From Morinoia aosen (taxonomy: Eukaryota > Arthropoda > Malacostraca > Amphipoda > Talitridae): a DNA stretch of 64,000 bases. Each line of letters starts with the position of its first letter. Positions within the stretch are counted from its first letter, which is position 1. The position numbers and the translations under genes are program-made. Below are positions 55,041 to 64,000 of the stretch, piece by piece. The notes beneath the pieces are model-generated. The model saw nothing but the letters and a program-made list of their open reading frames with translations, had not been told where the DNA came from and searched no databases. Location: assembly GCA_030386875.1 (NCBI GenBank), contig CM059575.1:13292293-13356292 (forward strand), in the 5' to 3' direction.

Positions 55041-56188
55041 TTATATGTATGTTGCTCTAGATATTCGCCCTTCGCTAAGGAGGGCTAGGCACGCTTGACG
55101 TTTCTTTATATTTATCACGATGTTTCTAGTAATCCAGGGCTTTTGTTTATTTTTCGGGGTAACTGTTCGAGTTACAATTGGGCAACACTGATTGTATGCG
55201 GTCATTATAGTTTCAGTCAACTTTACTACTGCTTCATCAATGCCCGTAGCATTATTGTTTTGTTGAGAGATGTGCAATGTACGCATTGATTCTTCTAGAA
55301 CGGTGCGCATTTCTTCAAGATTTGATTCGTTTATTTTACGATATAAGTTTCAGCCCGTGCCTTGGTGCAAGCAATATAGACATTTTTGTTAATAAGAAAA
55401 ACTGGGAAGTGATCTGATTAGTCAGAAGTAATTGTTCCAGCAATAAAATCACTTGGGTCTGTCATAAAGATATTGTCAAGCAGCGTAGCACACTCTGAGG
55501 TTTTTCGTGCAGGCTTTGTATTGATCGGAAGGAAGGATTGAGACTGAAAGGTTGATAGGAAATTAGAGATTGGTTCATAGCTTTCATGTTTCAGTAGATC
55601 ATAATTGAAGTCACCGCATGTCATTATGTCATTGTATAAGGGCCTGTTGAACTGAGAAATAATACGATTCAGCTCATTCAGGAAGAACATAGGACAGGCT
55701 GTAGGAGGCCTATACACCGTTCCAAGCACAATGCGTTTACCATCTCAAGACAGTTCTACGAAGAGTGATAATATATGATCCTGATTCATTGTTGCACTTG
55801 CTATGGTTCTCGAGCCTATATGGTTAGATATATATGTGCTGATGCCTTCGCCCCGCTGGTTTTTTCTTAGCGAATGGTAACTATGATGATTTTCAAATCG
55901 AATCATGTCTTTAGTCGAGTCATCTAGCCAGCTTTCGGTGAAGCTAATCACGTCTAGGTTATATTTAAGTTCAGTAATAGTACATTGTATCTATTCCAAT
56001 TTTGGATAGAGTGACCTACAGTTCCAACACAGGAGAGAGAAATCTCGGTCAGTTATTCGTATAGTTTCGTTGAATTTCGATATATTAGTATACCTACACT
56101 CTTGAGAGTCGTTTAGGTTTGGATATATTCTGTTCAAATGATTGAGATCTGGATCGATTTCCTCGAATATCTCAGGGTGATCAGTCAT
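55041..56188 (-). pseudogene. LINE ORF2 endonuclease, copy 2 (fragmented)
   Basis: Four frames: 56,188-55,991 (ORF2 start, LLCWNCRSLYPKLE), 55,951-55,745 (ISFTESWLDDSTKDM), 55,729-55,418 (CGDFNYDLL, FLPINTKPA) and 55,310-55,041 (linker, VTRTVTPKNKQKPWITRN). Motif order is the same as copy 1; the SDH motif region near 55,400 is disrupted. Confidence 0.85.
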
Positions 56189-56743
56189 TTAAAATTAGTA
56201 AACAGTAAGAAGTAGGTACTACAGAGCTTAAAAACGAAATACAGAGTCAAGCTTTAAGGGATATTCCTGTCTAAAAAACTAGCTTATGAAGTACGAGAGA
56301 ATAGAGTATAAAAAAATCTAGTGCGATTACGTGAGTACACATAAACTCAGTCCATGAGCGAATAATATTGGAGTTCAACATCACAACATTGGTGTAAACA
56401 GATTGTTGCATGAGGGCGTTTTTGCAAGTTCACATACAACAGGTAATAAGTTTTAAAGATTATAACGACAATGATATAATCAGCTAATATGATTTACGCG
56501 TAATAATAACTTTAGTGGTAAACAAAGAAAAAAATTCACAGTAACATTGGGAGGTAAAACATTGCTGATTGCGTTGTTTCAAAAGTTCACACACAGTTGT
56601 CATAAATGTTTACAAACACATCTGTTATACATTTGTATAGATTCAAGTTAAACTAACATCAAGTTGAGGTTAAACAGACATGATACCTTATTGAGGTTAA
56701 ACTAACACGAAACTGACATATCTAATTTAGGGGATAACCTAGT
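56189..56743 (-). other. Inter-ORF spacer of LINE copy 2
   Basis: About 550 bp between the ORF1 stop and the ORF2 start, also present in copy 1 (11,150-11,670). No supported frame. Longer than usual for LINEs. Confidence 0.6.
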
Positions 56744-57570
56744 CTAGTCACCCATTACCTGCTTCGATGACATATTTAGTTGTTGCATCAGGTATTGCTC
56801 GAGGTCATCTGGCGTGTTGATCTCGCGGCTTCTTGAATCTGGGCTTCCGTGGTTATATATGAAGATGTTTCCATCCTGTGTTCTTGGGATTCCAATTTTA
56901 TCCGGGAATTTCCTTTTGGCCATCCTCAGAATGTACATGGCGTTAGCTCGTGAAGGTATGAGGTATTCATTTATGAAGAAAAACTTTGGTTTTTTTACTC
57001 GGCAGGCGTTGAGAATTTCCCGTTTTTTGTTATAATGTTTTAGTTCAAATGCAATGTTTCTTTGATCTACGTTCCCAGTTACTGTTTTTTTCCCATTCTT
57101 GTAGTTGCCGTGATGTCAGTGTCGGAGAGGTCAATGTTGATATTGTCCTTCAGGAGCTGGCGGACTGTATCCTTACAGATATCGTCTGCGTGAGATTGCA
57201 GTATTTCCCTTCCAGAAATGAAGACAGTACATTTTTTGTCTTCAATGTCTCGGCGCTGATCATTTTTTTCCAACTGGTCGAGGCGGGAGGTTAAGCTATC
57301 CATCTTCTCATTCTGTTCTTCGAGAATTTTTTTGTGTTCCGCTTCTTTTGTTTCAAATAGCGTTTTAAGGTGGATTATTTCATTTTGCATTTTATCAATA
57401 TCACTATTAAATTTTGTCATCACTGAATCGAAGTATTTTATTAAGACAGAGACTACTTCTTTGCCGTCTTTCGTTAAGCTAGACACATCAGGGTATTGAC
57501 CAAACTTCGGTTGAAACTCGATGCTGTTGTTGCTGCTGTTGTTGGTACTGCGTCGTTTGTTAGGTGCCAT
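56744..57570 (-). pseudogene. LINE ORF1 (coiled coil + RRM-like), copy 2
   Basis: ATG at 57,570. Frame 57,570-57,079: basic start MAPNKRRSTNNSSNN, a heptad-rich coiled coil (about residues 50-105, VMTKFNSDIDKMQNEIIHLK...LTSRLDQLEK), then CTVFISGREI...DDICKDTV, an RRM-like RNA-binding fold. After a frameshift near 57,080 it ends at 56,744 with MAKRKFPDKIGIPR and EQYLMQQLNMSSKQ. Coiled coil plus RRM ORF1 forms trimers that package LINE RNA. Confidence 0.8.
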
Positions 57571-57600
57571 CTTGAAGATTGAGGGAGTTCGGTTCGTTGT

Positions 57601-57970
57601 GTAAACGAGGGTTGAATACTCTCACACTTTTGAGGAAATATTATACTCTTATTTTGATTATTTCTGTATATGGGGTATTTAAATCACATTTGAATACTCA
57701 TGGCGAGAGTGGGTACCCATTTAGGTTAGAGGTACATTCTTTCCAACAATAGGCGCTTTGTTTCGGAGCAAGCGCCACACCCATCCTCACCACACGGAGT
57801 CACTGAGGACACTGAAACACATGATTATCCTAATTCTATATAAACTCATCACGGACCGAATTAAGTTGATTTCATAGTTTGAAACTCATCAGTGGTGCTT
57901 TTTCAATGACCTCTATAAAATGAGTACGCGATTTCCTTTAGTTCCCCGTTCTTCTGAGATGTGATGTCGC
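57601..57970. other. LINE 5' UTR or flank
   Basis: No supported frame. Confidence 0.4.
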
Positions 57971-57977
57971 TGTTGCT

Positions 57978-58316
57978 TCAATACCGACTCCATCTGATGT
58001 TGGTGGTATTCAACAGAGTACTCAGGGTACAGTAGCGGTGGTGCCTTTCTACCTTCCCGGTGCTGCTGACCGACGCCTGGCCATTTTCCGACGCTTGCCG
58101 ACTTACTGGTTGGTGTGCTTCGTTGGTGTTAGAGGTTTCGACCCTCGTTCTTCTGAGGTTATAATGTTGCTGCTGATTGATGCCAATTAGTGCAGGCCAC
58201 TGCATGTTGCCCACTCGATGCTCGTAGAATCCTTGCTCTTTCGTAGATTTCATCAGTGTACACTTGCACCGAGGGATTTGTGAATCTGGCGTTCTTGAAG
58301 GGGTTATTGCTGTCAT
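57978..58316 (-). pseudogene. Putative gag-like remnant downstream of LTR-like promoter
   Basis: Minus-strand reading VYTDEIYERARILRASSG aligns with EQVYADNFCERSRSLRVY in the copy at 63.8 kb, sharing about half its positions. Both lie about 0.5 kb downstream of related promoters. Frames are shifted. Likely the start of the coding part of one retroelement family; identity unproven. Confidence 0.4.
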
Positions 58317-58479
58317 GCATCTTGTGTAGTTAAAACATCAGAGGCGCTCTTTCCAACTTGTAGACAGCTGGTCAGTCCACTTGCTATTCACTCTTCATGA
58401 TCAAACTTGCCACTTGCACGGCTGGTACCACTTCCGGTGGTTTTGTTCAGTCTGCGCACTATGGGGGAAGATGCTATGC

Positions 58480-58860
58480 TCATGACACATTAACGCTTTA
58501 TTTTGATGTTAGATTTGAATTATTCTTATGAAAGAAACGCCTGCAGCTGCAGGGTCCCGGCCTGCACACAAATTCTGCGTCACTCTTGTTTCGTAACTGA
58601 GAGAAAAGCTCTCTTCTTACTTATTGCATACTCCTTTTATGTGTTCCACTTGGTCCCTTCCAAAAGGTTCTCGAATATTCGTTGTTTCAATGACAGTATT
58701 TTACTCCTGATTGGTGGAGTTCTTGCTTGTTCTGATGTCTTGAATTCTCATTGGCTTTGTCCTCGCGCTCGTTTGACACACCTACTCGCGCGGTGCTTTC
58801 TTGCGCTCTCATTGGCTCTGGTGATGCGACTCTCTGCTCAAATTCACGCCTCACAGCAAT
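58480..58860 (-). mobile_element. LTR-like promoter element, copy 1
   Basis: Minus strand: CCAAT boxes (as ATTGG) at 58,811-58,815, 58,750-58,754 and 58,710-58,714, ACATAAAAGG TATA-like box at 58,642-58,633, AATAAA at 58,502-58,497. Same layout and about matching sequence as 63,100-63,440 on the plus strand. No termini defined. Confidence 0.6.
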
Positions 58861-59260
58861 CCTTCGCCCCTCCTTTTCTCGAGGAATGCTGGCCGTTGCT
58901 TCGGCCTGCTGTTCCCACGCCGGCGTCTTGCTTCAACGGTCCTGCAACGGTTTCTCTGACTTCGAACAGTTCAAGATCGACCTTCTGGTCCTAAATCCTC
59001 TAGGCATGACGCACTTGCTTGACAAATTTCGCTCATCTGGCAGCGCAACGGTTACGACACCCGATACACTAAGCATTCCAATGTCTCTTGGCAACTCAGC
59101 TTTGTTTAATTTAATTTACCTAACGAAATGTGTGTGCTTTCTACTACATTTCGCTACAAATGTCTTAAATGCAAATCTTCAAATGCATAAACCAAAGATA
59201 AAGGAATGCAAACTAATAAATAAGGTATAAATCTGAAAAAAAAACAAATGAATAATGAAG
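58861..59260. other. No recognisable gene
   Basis: Plus-strand frames 58,503-58,994 and 58,751-59,230 cross promoter-like and unmatched DNA and show no family signature. Confidence 0.4.
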
Positions 59261-59269
59261 AAAAGCCAA

Positions 59270-59760
59270 GGAGCACAGGTCCAGTTAATGCATAAAAAGT
59301 ACAAACAAAATTAACAAAATAAAGGTGAACTCCAAAAATGAAAAATTAATTTCCACAATGAAGCAAATGAATGAAGAATAAAAACAAAATTTACAGAATA
59401 AAGTTAATGAATGAAAAATAAAAAATAAATTTACAGAATTAACGTAATGGATGAAGAATAAGAACAAAATTTACAAGACAAAGCTAATGAATGAAGTATA
59501 TGAGCAAAATTTATAAATCAAAGCCAATGAATGAAGAATAAAAACGAAATTTAGAGAAAAATCTAATGAATAAAAAATAACAATGAAATTTAAATGAATG
59601 AAAGTTAATGAATGAAAAATAGAAAAATTTATAAGATAAAACTAATGAATGAAGAATGTGAACAAAGTTTACATAAAAAAAGCTAATTAATGAAGAATTT
59701 GAACAAAATTTTCAAAACAAAGCTAATGAATGAAGAATAAAAACTAAATAACGAAGAATA
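59270..59760 (+). repeat. About 40-bp AT-rich minisatellite (GCTAATGAATGAAGAATAAA)
   Basis: About 12 irregular units with AATGAATGAAGAATA and ACAAAATTTA. Confidence 0.85.
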
Positions 59761-59889
59761 AAGCCACAGACTGGTTGCTCAAAACACTCGCATCCCAACA
59801 AGAGTAACAGAAGTTCAGGATAAACTCGAAGGCTTGCCTTAATACAAATCTAAATCCGCAGTACAGTCTTTCAACTAGCATTGCTAACC

Positions 59890-60090
59890 ACTAGCACACA
59901 ACACCTATTGCTTACCCTGAGCATCTCTCACTAGACAACACCTATTGCTCACCCTGAGCATCTCACACTAGACACAACACATATTGCTTACCCTGAGCAT
60001 CTCACACTAGACACAACACTTATTGCTTACCCTGAGTATCTCACACTAGACACAACACCTATTGCTTACCCTGAGCATCTCACACTAGAC
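59890..60090 (+). repeat. 39-bp minisatellite (TATTGCTTACCCTGAGCATC)
   Basis: Five units, each followed by TCACACTAGACACAACACC. Confidence 0.9.
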
Positions 60091-60099
60091 ATATAAGTA

Positions 60100-60315
60100 C
60101 ACACTCACCTCCAGTACTCAACAAGTAAACCACCTCCAGTACTCAACAAGTACACCTCAAGTACTCAACAAGTACACCACCTCCAGTACTCAACAACTAC
60201 ACCACCTCCAGTACTCAACATGTACACCACCTCAAGTTCTCAACAAATACACCACCTATAGTACTCAACAAGTGCACCACCTATTGTACTCAACAAGTAC
60301 ACACCTCCAGTACTC
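60100..60315 (+). repeat. 25-bp minisatellite (ACCACCTCCAGTACTCAACA)
   Basis: Eight to nine units directly after the 39-bp array. The minus-strand frame ending at 60,265 runs into it. Confidence 0.88.
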
Positions 60316-61239
60316 AATAGGGCTATGCAGTATCATGGCTTTCCCTGCTGCCCTCTCCAGAGCCTCACGAGTCGTCCTGCTGTCGCCCTTTTTGGGTGAT
60401 AAATTTCTCTTACGGTTGCAACTCGTGTCAGACTTCAACATCTCCGTGACCATCTCATCATTGGCAAGGAGGGCCTTATCACACATGCCAAGGTATCGAG
60501 TCTGGTTATTGTCTGACTCTGCGTTGCCTTCCCTCACTTCCCTCTGAAGTAATGGACGTTTTTGATGGTGAAGATCAGGTCTGATTGGATGCTGGCGGGT
60601 TGAAGAGTGTCTTGCTTGATGCATGTTATTTCCATTATCAGGTAGTTGGTGCTCCAAGTTTCTATCCTGCTGAGAGTGATCAAGGGAAGAACTAGATGCT
60701 GAATCAAATGAGTCTTCTTCCATGCTCCGAGGGTTTCCTGGGAGGTTTAAATTGTATTTATGCATCATTTTCCTGAACTCCACGTGCAATGGATGCACGT
60801 CTGGGTTGTTCAGAAAAGACTTGATGCCTCTTAAATCCATTGTTTCCAAATGGGTGAGGCGACCAAGGCATCCTGACAACATATAGCTTTCAGCAGGTGG
60901 TGCGGGTATACTTCCAGAGTGAAACATTGGCTCGTTTGATGCAGCTTTTGTCACATGTGTAGCACTGCCATAACTAGCAAAAGTTCTTGATTGAGGAAAG
61001 GCCCCATTAAATTTTTCAATATCATCATTCGAATTGCTTTCTAGCTGCCGTAAACTTGCGGATGTTTCCAGATGGCAATTCGGAGTCGGCAATTCAGACC
61101 TCCAATATCCCGGTCCAATTTTTTGATGGTCCGGAGACCTGATGGACAGCTTTAAATTTCTTCTGCCATTTCCCAGATGGTTGACAGATTTGATGGGCAA
61201 TTTAGAAAAAATTTCAAACCCATTATATGAACATAGCAA
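60265..61239 (-). CDS. Unrecognised 324-codon frame
   Basis: Minus strand, no ATG at the frame start (opens after a TAA near 61,250; first in-frame ATG is well inside). Composition is protein-like and Ser/Asn rich: LSGCLGRLTHLETMDLRGIK, FRKMMHKYNLNLPGNPRS, a polar Ser/Asp/Gln/His stretch, then MCDKALLANDEMVTEMLKSD and REALERAAGKAM. It ends in the 25-bp minisatellite, so the C-terminus is replaced or truncated. No domain recognised. It could be an exon of a host gene or the end of a transposon ORF; length and lack of low complexity argue against pure chance. Confidence 0.4.
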   Translation of the reverse strand: MLCSYNGFEIFSKLPIKSVNHLGNGRRNLKLSIRSPDHQKIGPGYWRSELPTPNCHLETSASLRQLESNSNDDIEKFNGAFPQSRTFASYGSATHVTKAASNEPMFHSGSIPAPPAESYMLSGCLGRLTHLETMDLRGIKSFLNNPDVHPLHVEFRKMMHKYNLNLPGNPRSMEEDSFDSASSSSLDHSQQDRNLEHQLPDNGNNMHQARHSSTRQHPIRPDLHHQKRPLLQREVREGNAESDNNQTRYLGMCDKALLANDEMVTEMLKSDTSCNRKRNLSPKKGDSRTTREALERAAGKAMILHSPIEYWRCVLVEYNRWCTC

Positions 61240-61249
61240 ATTTTTGTGG

Positions 61250-61940
61250 AAGATCTTTTTTTATGTCACATGAGATTTGGCACAAATTTGAGAACTCTTC
61301 AATGAGAATTTTTGCTGTTGATGGCAGTGAAGTTTCAGAGCTTGGCAGTCTGCACCAAGCTGAAATCAAACAATTTTTTGCTATCGCCAAATAAGTTCTG
61401 TATTTACTCGCATAGGCTACACGTGCCTTCAGAAATCATGAAATTTAATGGAGCATAAAATTTATTTAATTTTCGCTATAATGATAGTTAATCCATTATT
61501 TTCTAACTTCTTCAATAATTGAATTGTGCTTTGATTGTATCCCTGAAACAGGCGTTCCTGCCTCTTCCATTTTCCCTACAATAATTCTTCAGTTACAGAA
61601 AAGAAAACTTTCACACCCTAACCAAGCTTATGATGTTAACACTTTGACACAAGGTAGTGAAACCAGGACCACAAATAAATAACAAAAGCTTTTAGCTGTT
61701 CTAGTCAGAAGCTTGTAGCTCGTAGGCAGATATAGACAAAAAATTATAAAAAAAAAAACAGAAACACCTTTTATTCTATTTTGACCCATGTCCTTTATGA
61801 AGGAAATTAGGAAATCATTCACATTTTTCCTATATTCTGAATGTTTGGATGAGAAATTCACACTTACAAGGCTTCATGTATGATAATTTGAGAGAAATTA
61901 CTGTAATATTTGGTTCATGAGCAAAAAAAATTTGGTCACA
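61250..61940. other. No recognisable gene
   Basis: AT-rich unique-looking sequence. Confidence 0.4.
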
Positions 61941-61949
61941 ATAGGGTTA

Positions 61950-62555
61950 AGCTTTCATTGTGGAGGATTAGGCTACCATTCTGAAGGATTAAGCCATCAT
62001 TATGGAAGATTAGGTTGTCACTATGGAGGATTAGGCTGTCATTTGAAGAATTAAGCTATCATTAAGAAGGATCAAGCTATCATTATGAAGGATTAAGATG
62101 TCATTACGAAGGATTAAGTTACCATTATGAAAACTTAAGCTATCATTATGAAGGATTAAGGTACCATTATGAAGGATTAAGCCATCATTATGGAGGATTA
62201 AGCTATCATTTCGGAGGATTAAGCTATCATTACGGAGGATTAGGCTATCATTATGGAGGATTAACCTTTCATTATGAAGGATTAAGCTATGATTATTTAT
62301 GATTAAGCTATCATTATGAAAGATTAAGCTATCATTATGGAGGGTTAAACTATCATTATGGAGGATTAAGCTATCATTATGGAGGATTAAGCTATCATTA
62401 TGAAGGATTAAGCTATCATTATGTAGGATTAAGGTATCATTAAGGAGGATCAAGCTTTCATTATGAAGGACTTAGCTATCATTATAAAAGATCAAGCTAT
62501 CATTATGAAAGATTAAGCTATCGTTATGAAAGATTAAGCAATCATTATGTTACGA
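61950..62555 (+). repeat. 21-bp minisatellite (AAGCTATCATTATGAAGGAT)
   Basis: About 28 units. The minus-strand frame 62,453-62,031 (HNDSLIL repeats) is an artefact. Confidence 0.92.
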
Positions 62556-62559
62556 TATA

Positions 62560-63095
62560 TATTATTGTTACGATAAATATATATTACATAATATTTTGTT
62601 GGGCTAGATCAAGTAAAGTTGCGACATATTTCGGAATGTCAAAAAAAACCGTTAACCTGGCATGTGTGTTATAGGAGATTTCACTGCTCTAAGGAAAACC
62701 GTCGAAGCGTTGGAAGGGATCTCAAGAGCTAGCTTGTAACGAAATATTTTTTCGCAGCTTGTTTTCTTTCGCATCGCTACACCACAGCGAAGAAATAAGG
62801 GACAGGATGTCGAAACAACGGAGCTCCACAGAGGGAAAGTTTAGCTTGGGCAGCCTTGAAGATGTATCACAGGATGGCATTCGTCAATGTCACCCTATGG
62901 TCAGCACTCCAACTAACAGACTGCTTGTTCAGGCATCCAACACAAAACACACATCTGGCACACAACACAAACACAAATCCGGCGCACTACACAACACAAA
63001 CACACAAGACTCAAACACAAAAGCTAGAGGACCTACAACAGATCTACGTGGAACAGCAGAGCATCGCAGGATGAGGGGCATGACCACATCGCGCT
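62560..63095. other. No recognisable gene
   Basis: CA-rich sequence at 62,930-63,020; frames across it have no family signature. Confidence 0.4.
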
Positions 63096-63099
63096 AAAA

Positions 63100-63440
63100 T
63101 GACGTAGGCACAGAAAGCCGCATCACCTGGGCGAATGAGTGTGACGCGTCTGGAGGGTGTGTCAGAGAAGAGCTAGCTCCTAGCCAATAAAAATGCAAGG
63201 CGTCAGGACAACGAAGAAAAGCACCAATCAGGAGAGAACGACTTGTTCTGAAACGGCGAAGAATCTGGATATTTCGAGAAAGAAAGGAGCGAAAGACATA
63301 TAAGGGTGCGACAAGAGGAATCGAGGTCTTTTTAGAAAACTGGTACGTGGGAGGTGTCTGTACGGGAAAAGCTGGCACCGCTGCCGACCTTCCCCGACAC
63401 AGTGTTAATTGAATAAAAGTGTTGGAACTGATCGATCTGT
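63100..63440 (+). mobile_element. LTR-like promoter element, copy 2
   Basis: Plus strand: CCAAT at 63,184-63,188 and 63,224-63,228, TATAAG at 63,299-63,304, AATAAA at 63,412-63,417. Aligns with the reverse complement of 58,480-58,860 (CCTGATTGG, TGACACACC, GGTGATGCG landmarks). U3-R-polyadenylation layout of an LTR. Confidence 0.6.
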
Positions 63441-63444
63441 GAAA

Positions 63445-63960
63445 ATGCACACCGAAGAGGTCAGAAAAGGCAAGTTTCCAAGAAAGCGAGCAATGTTAAA
63501 CAACTATTGCCATGTCTCAGTACCAGCGAGTGCAGCACCACCAACAAATCGACAAGCATCGAGGCAAACCAGATTCCAGGCGAAGAAGTGCACAAATTCA
63601 TCCGGTGCTAAACACACACCGACAACCTCTCCAAAATTCCAAAAATCTTCAACGAGCAGCATTGAGCGAACAGGCACAGCAGGACAACGGCTCAACCGTG
63701 GAAAATTCTTGGCTCAACAACGCCAAAAGCAGGATTTATATTAGGCGTAAAGAGCGCCGCCGATGTTTAACTCCTTCAAGAACGACAAGATTTACAAAAA
63801 GATTATCCCTCTGAGCAAGTGTATGCTGATAATTTCTGCGAAAGGTCAAGGAGTCTGCGAGTGTATCGTCGAAGTGGTAACCTGCAACAAGCACCCGCTC
63901 GAAAAATCACGGGCTGAGCACATTAACAACTCAACGTAAGATCCATGGAGAATTTCTTCG
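63445..63960 (+). pseudogene. Putative gag-like remnant downstream of LTR-like promoter, copy 2
   Basis: Phases change along the segment: frames 63,409-63,744 and 63,512-63,814 (basic, Arg/Gln/Ser rich), then EQVYADNFCERSRSLRVYRR near 63,815-63,875, which aligns with the minus-strand copy at 58.2 kb. No RT or protease in the remaining window. Confidence 0.35.
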
Positions 63961-64000
63961 TCAATCATGAGCTCCCAAGCAGCTTCAGCATAAAAAATTT

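Larger units (their letters stand above)
52785..57600 (-). mobile_element. CR1/L2-like LINE, copy 2 (nearly full length)
   Basis: Minus strand: ORF1 from ATG at 57,570, ORF2 endonuclease and RT, 3' UTR and an ATTTAAACAATT-type 3' tail at 52,785-52,815. About 4.8 kb. Same family as 7,706-11,921 and the fragments at 25.56-26.62 kb. Stops and frameshifts throughout ORF2. Confidence 0.88.

Overview
This window looks like non-coding, repeat-dominated nuclear DNA from an animal, most likely an invertebrate such as an arthropod (possibly a decapod crustacean). The reasons are several retroelement classes (gypsy-type LTR, two LINE families, a Penelope-like fragment, hAT remnants, a probable tRNA-derived SINE), arthropod-style TATA plus TCAGT initiator promoters, putative splice sites and an extreme load of 17-40 bp minisatellites. 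There is no bacterial-style operon, rRNA gene or CRISPR array. The organism call is inference.

Layout. 0-7 kb: a LINE-type 5' block joined to an LTR-like promoter, a probable SINE, a Penelope-like GIY-YIG remnant, diverged direct repeats and a foldback MITE. 7.2-12.1 kb: an 18-bp minisatellite split by a minus-strand CR1/L2-like LINE. 12.4-14.2 kb: minisatellites and a 385-bp foldback. 14.3-30.6 kb: an inverted duplication (spacer about 25,990-26,190) whose arms both carry a 5'-truncated gypsy pol and the same minisatellites. The left arm is interrupted by a 7,525-bp insertion with a 4-bp target duplication, and the right arm preserves the empty site. That insertion is an LTR-like element itself split by a Jockey-like LINE (14-bp duplication). 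31.2-32.7 kb: three unrelated 21-bp minisatellites back to back. 33.0-37.5 kb: unrecognised long minus-strand reading frames. 37.5-42.3 kb: minisatellites and a tandemly duplicated segment carrying WD40-like exons. 42.49-47.91 kb: a young 5.4-kb LTR element without pol genes, sitting in the second duplicate. 49.6-52.8 kb: an hAT transposase fragment and minisatellites. 52.8-57.6 kb: a more complete copy of the CR1/L2-like LINE. 58-64 kb: a divergent pair of LTR-like promoter elements, more minisatellites and one unrecognised 324-codon frame.

Almost every transposon frame is broken by stops or frameshifts. The order of events can be read from the nesting: tandem or inverted duplication first, then LTR-like and LARD insertions, with the nested LINE later than its host. 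The best candidates for something new are the LTR-promoter/LINE 5' junction near 712, the 92-codon frame between the two ORFs of the Jockey-like LINE, the gene-less young LTR element, the duplicated WD40-like exon cassette with repeated splice donors, and the unrecognised frames at 33.0-37.5 and 60.3-61.2 kb.
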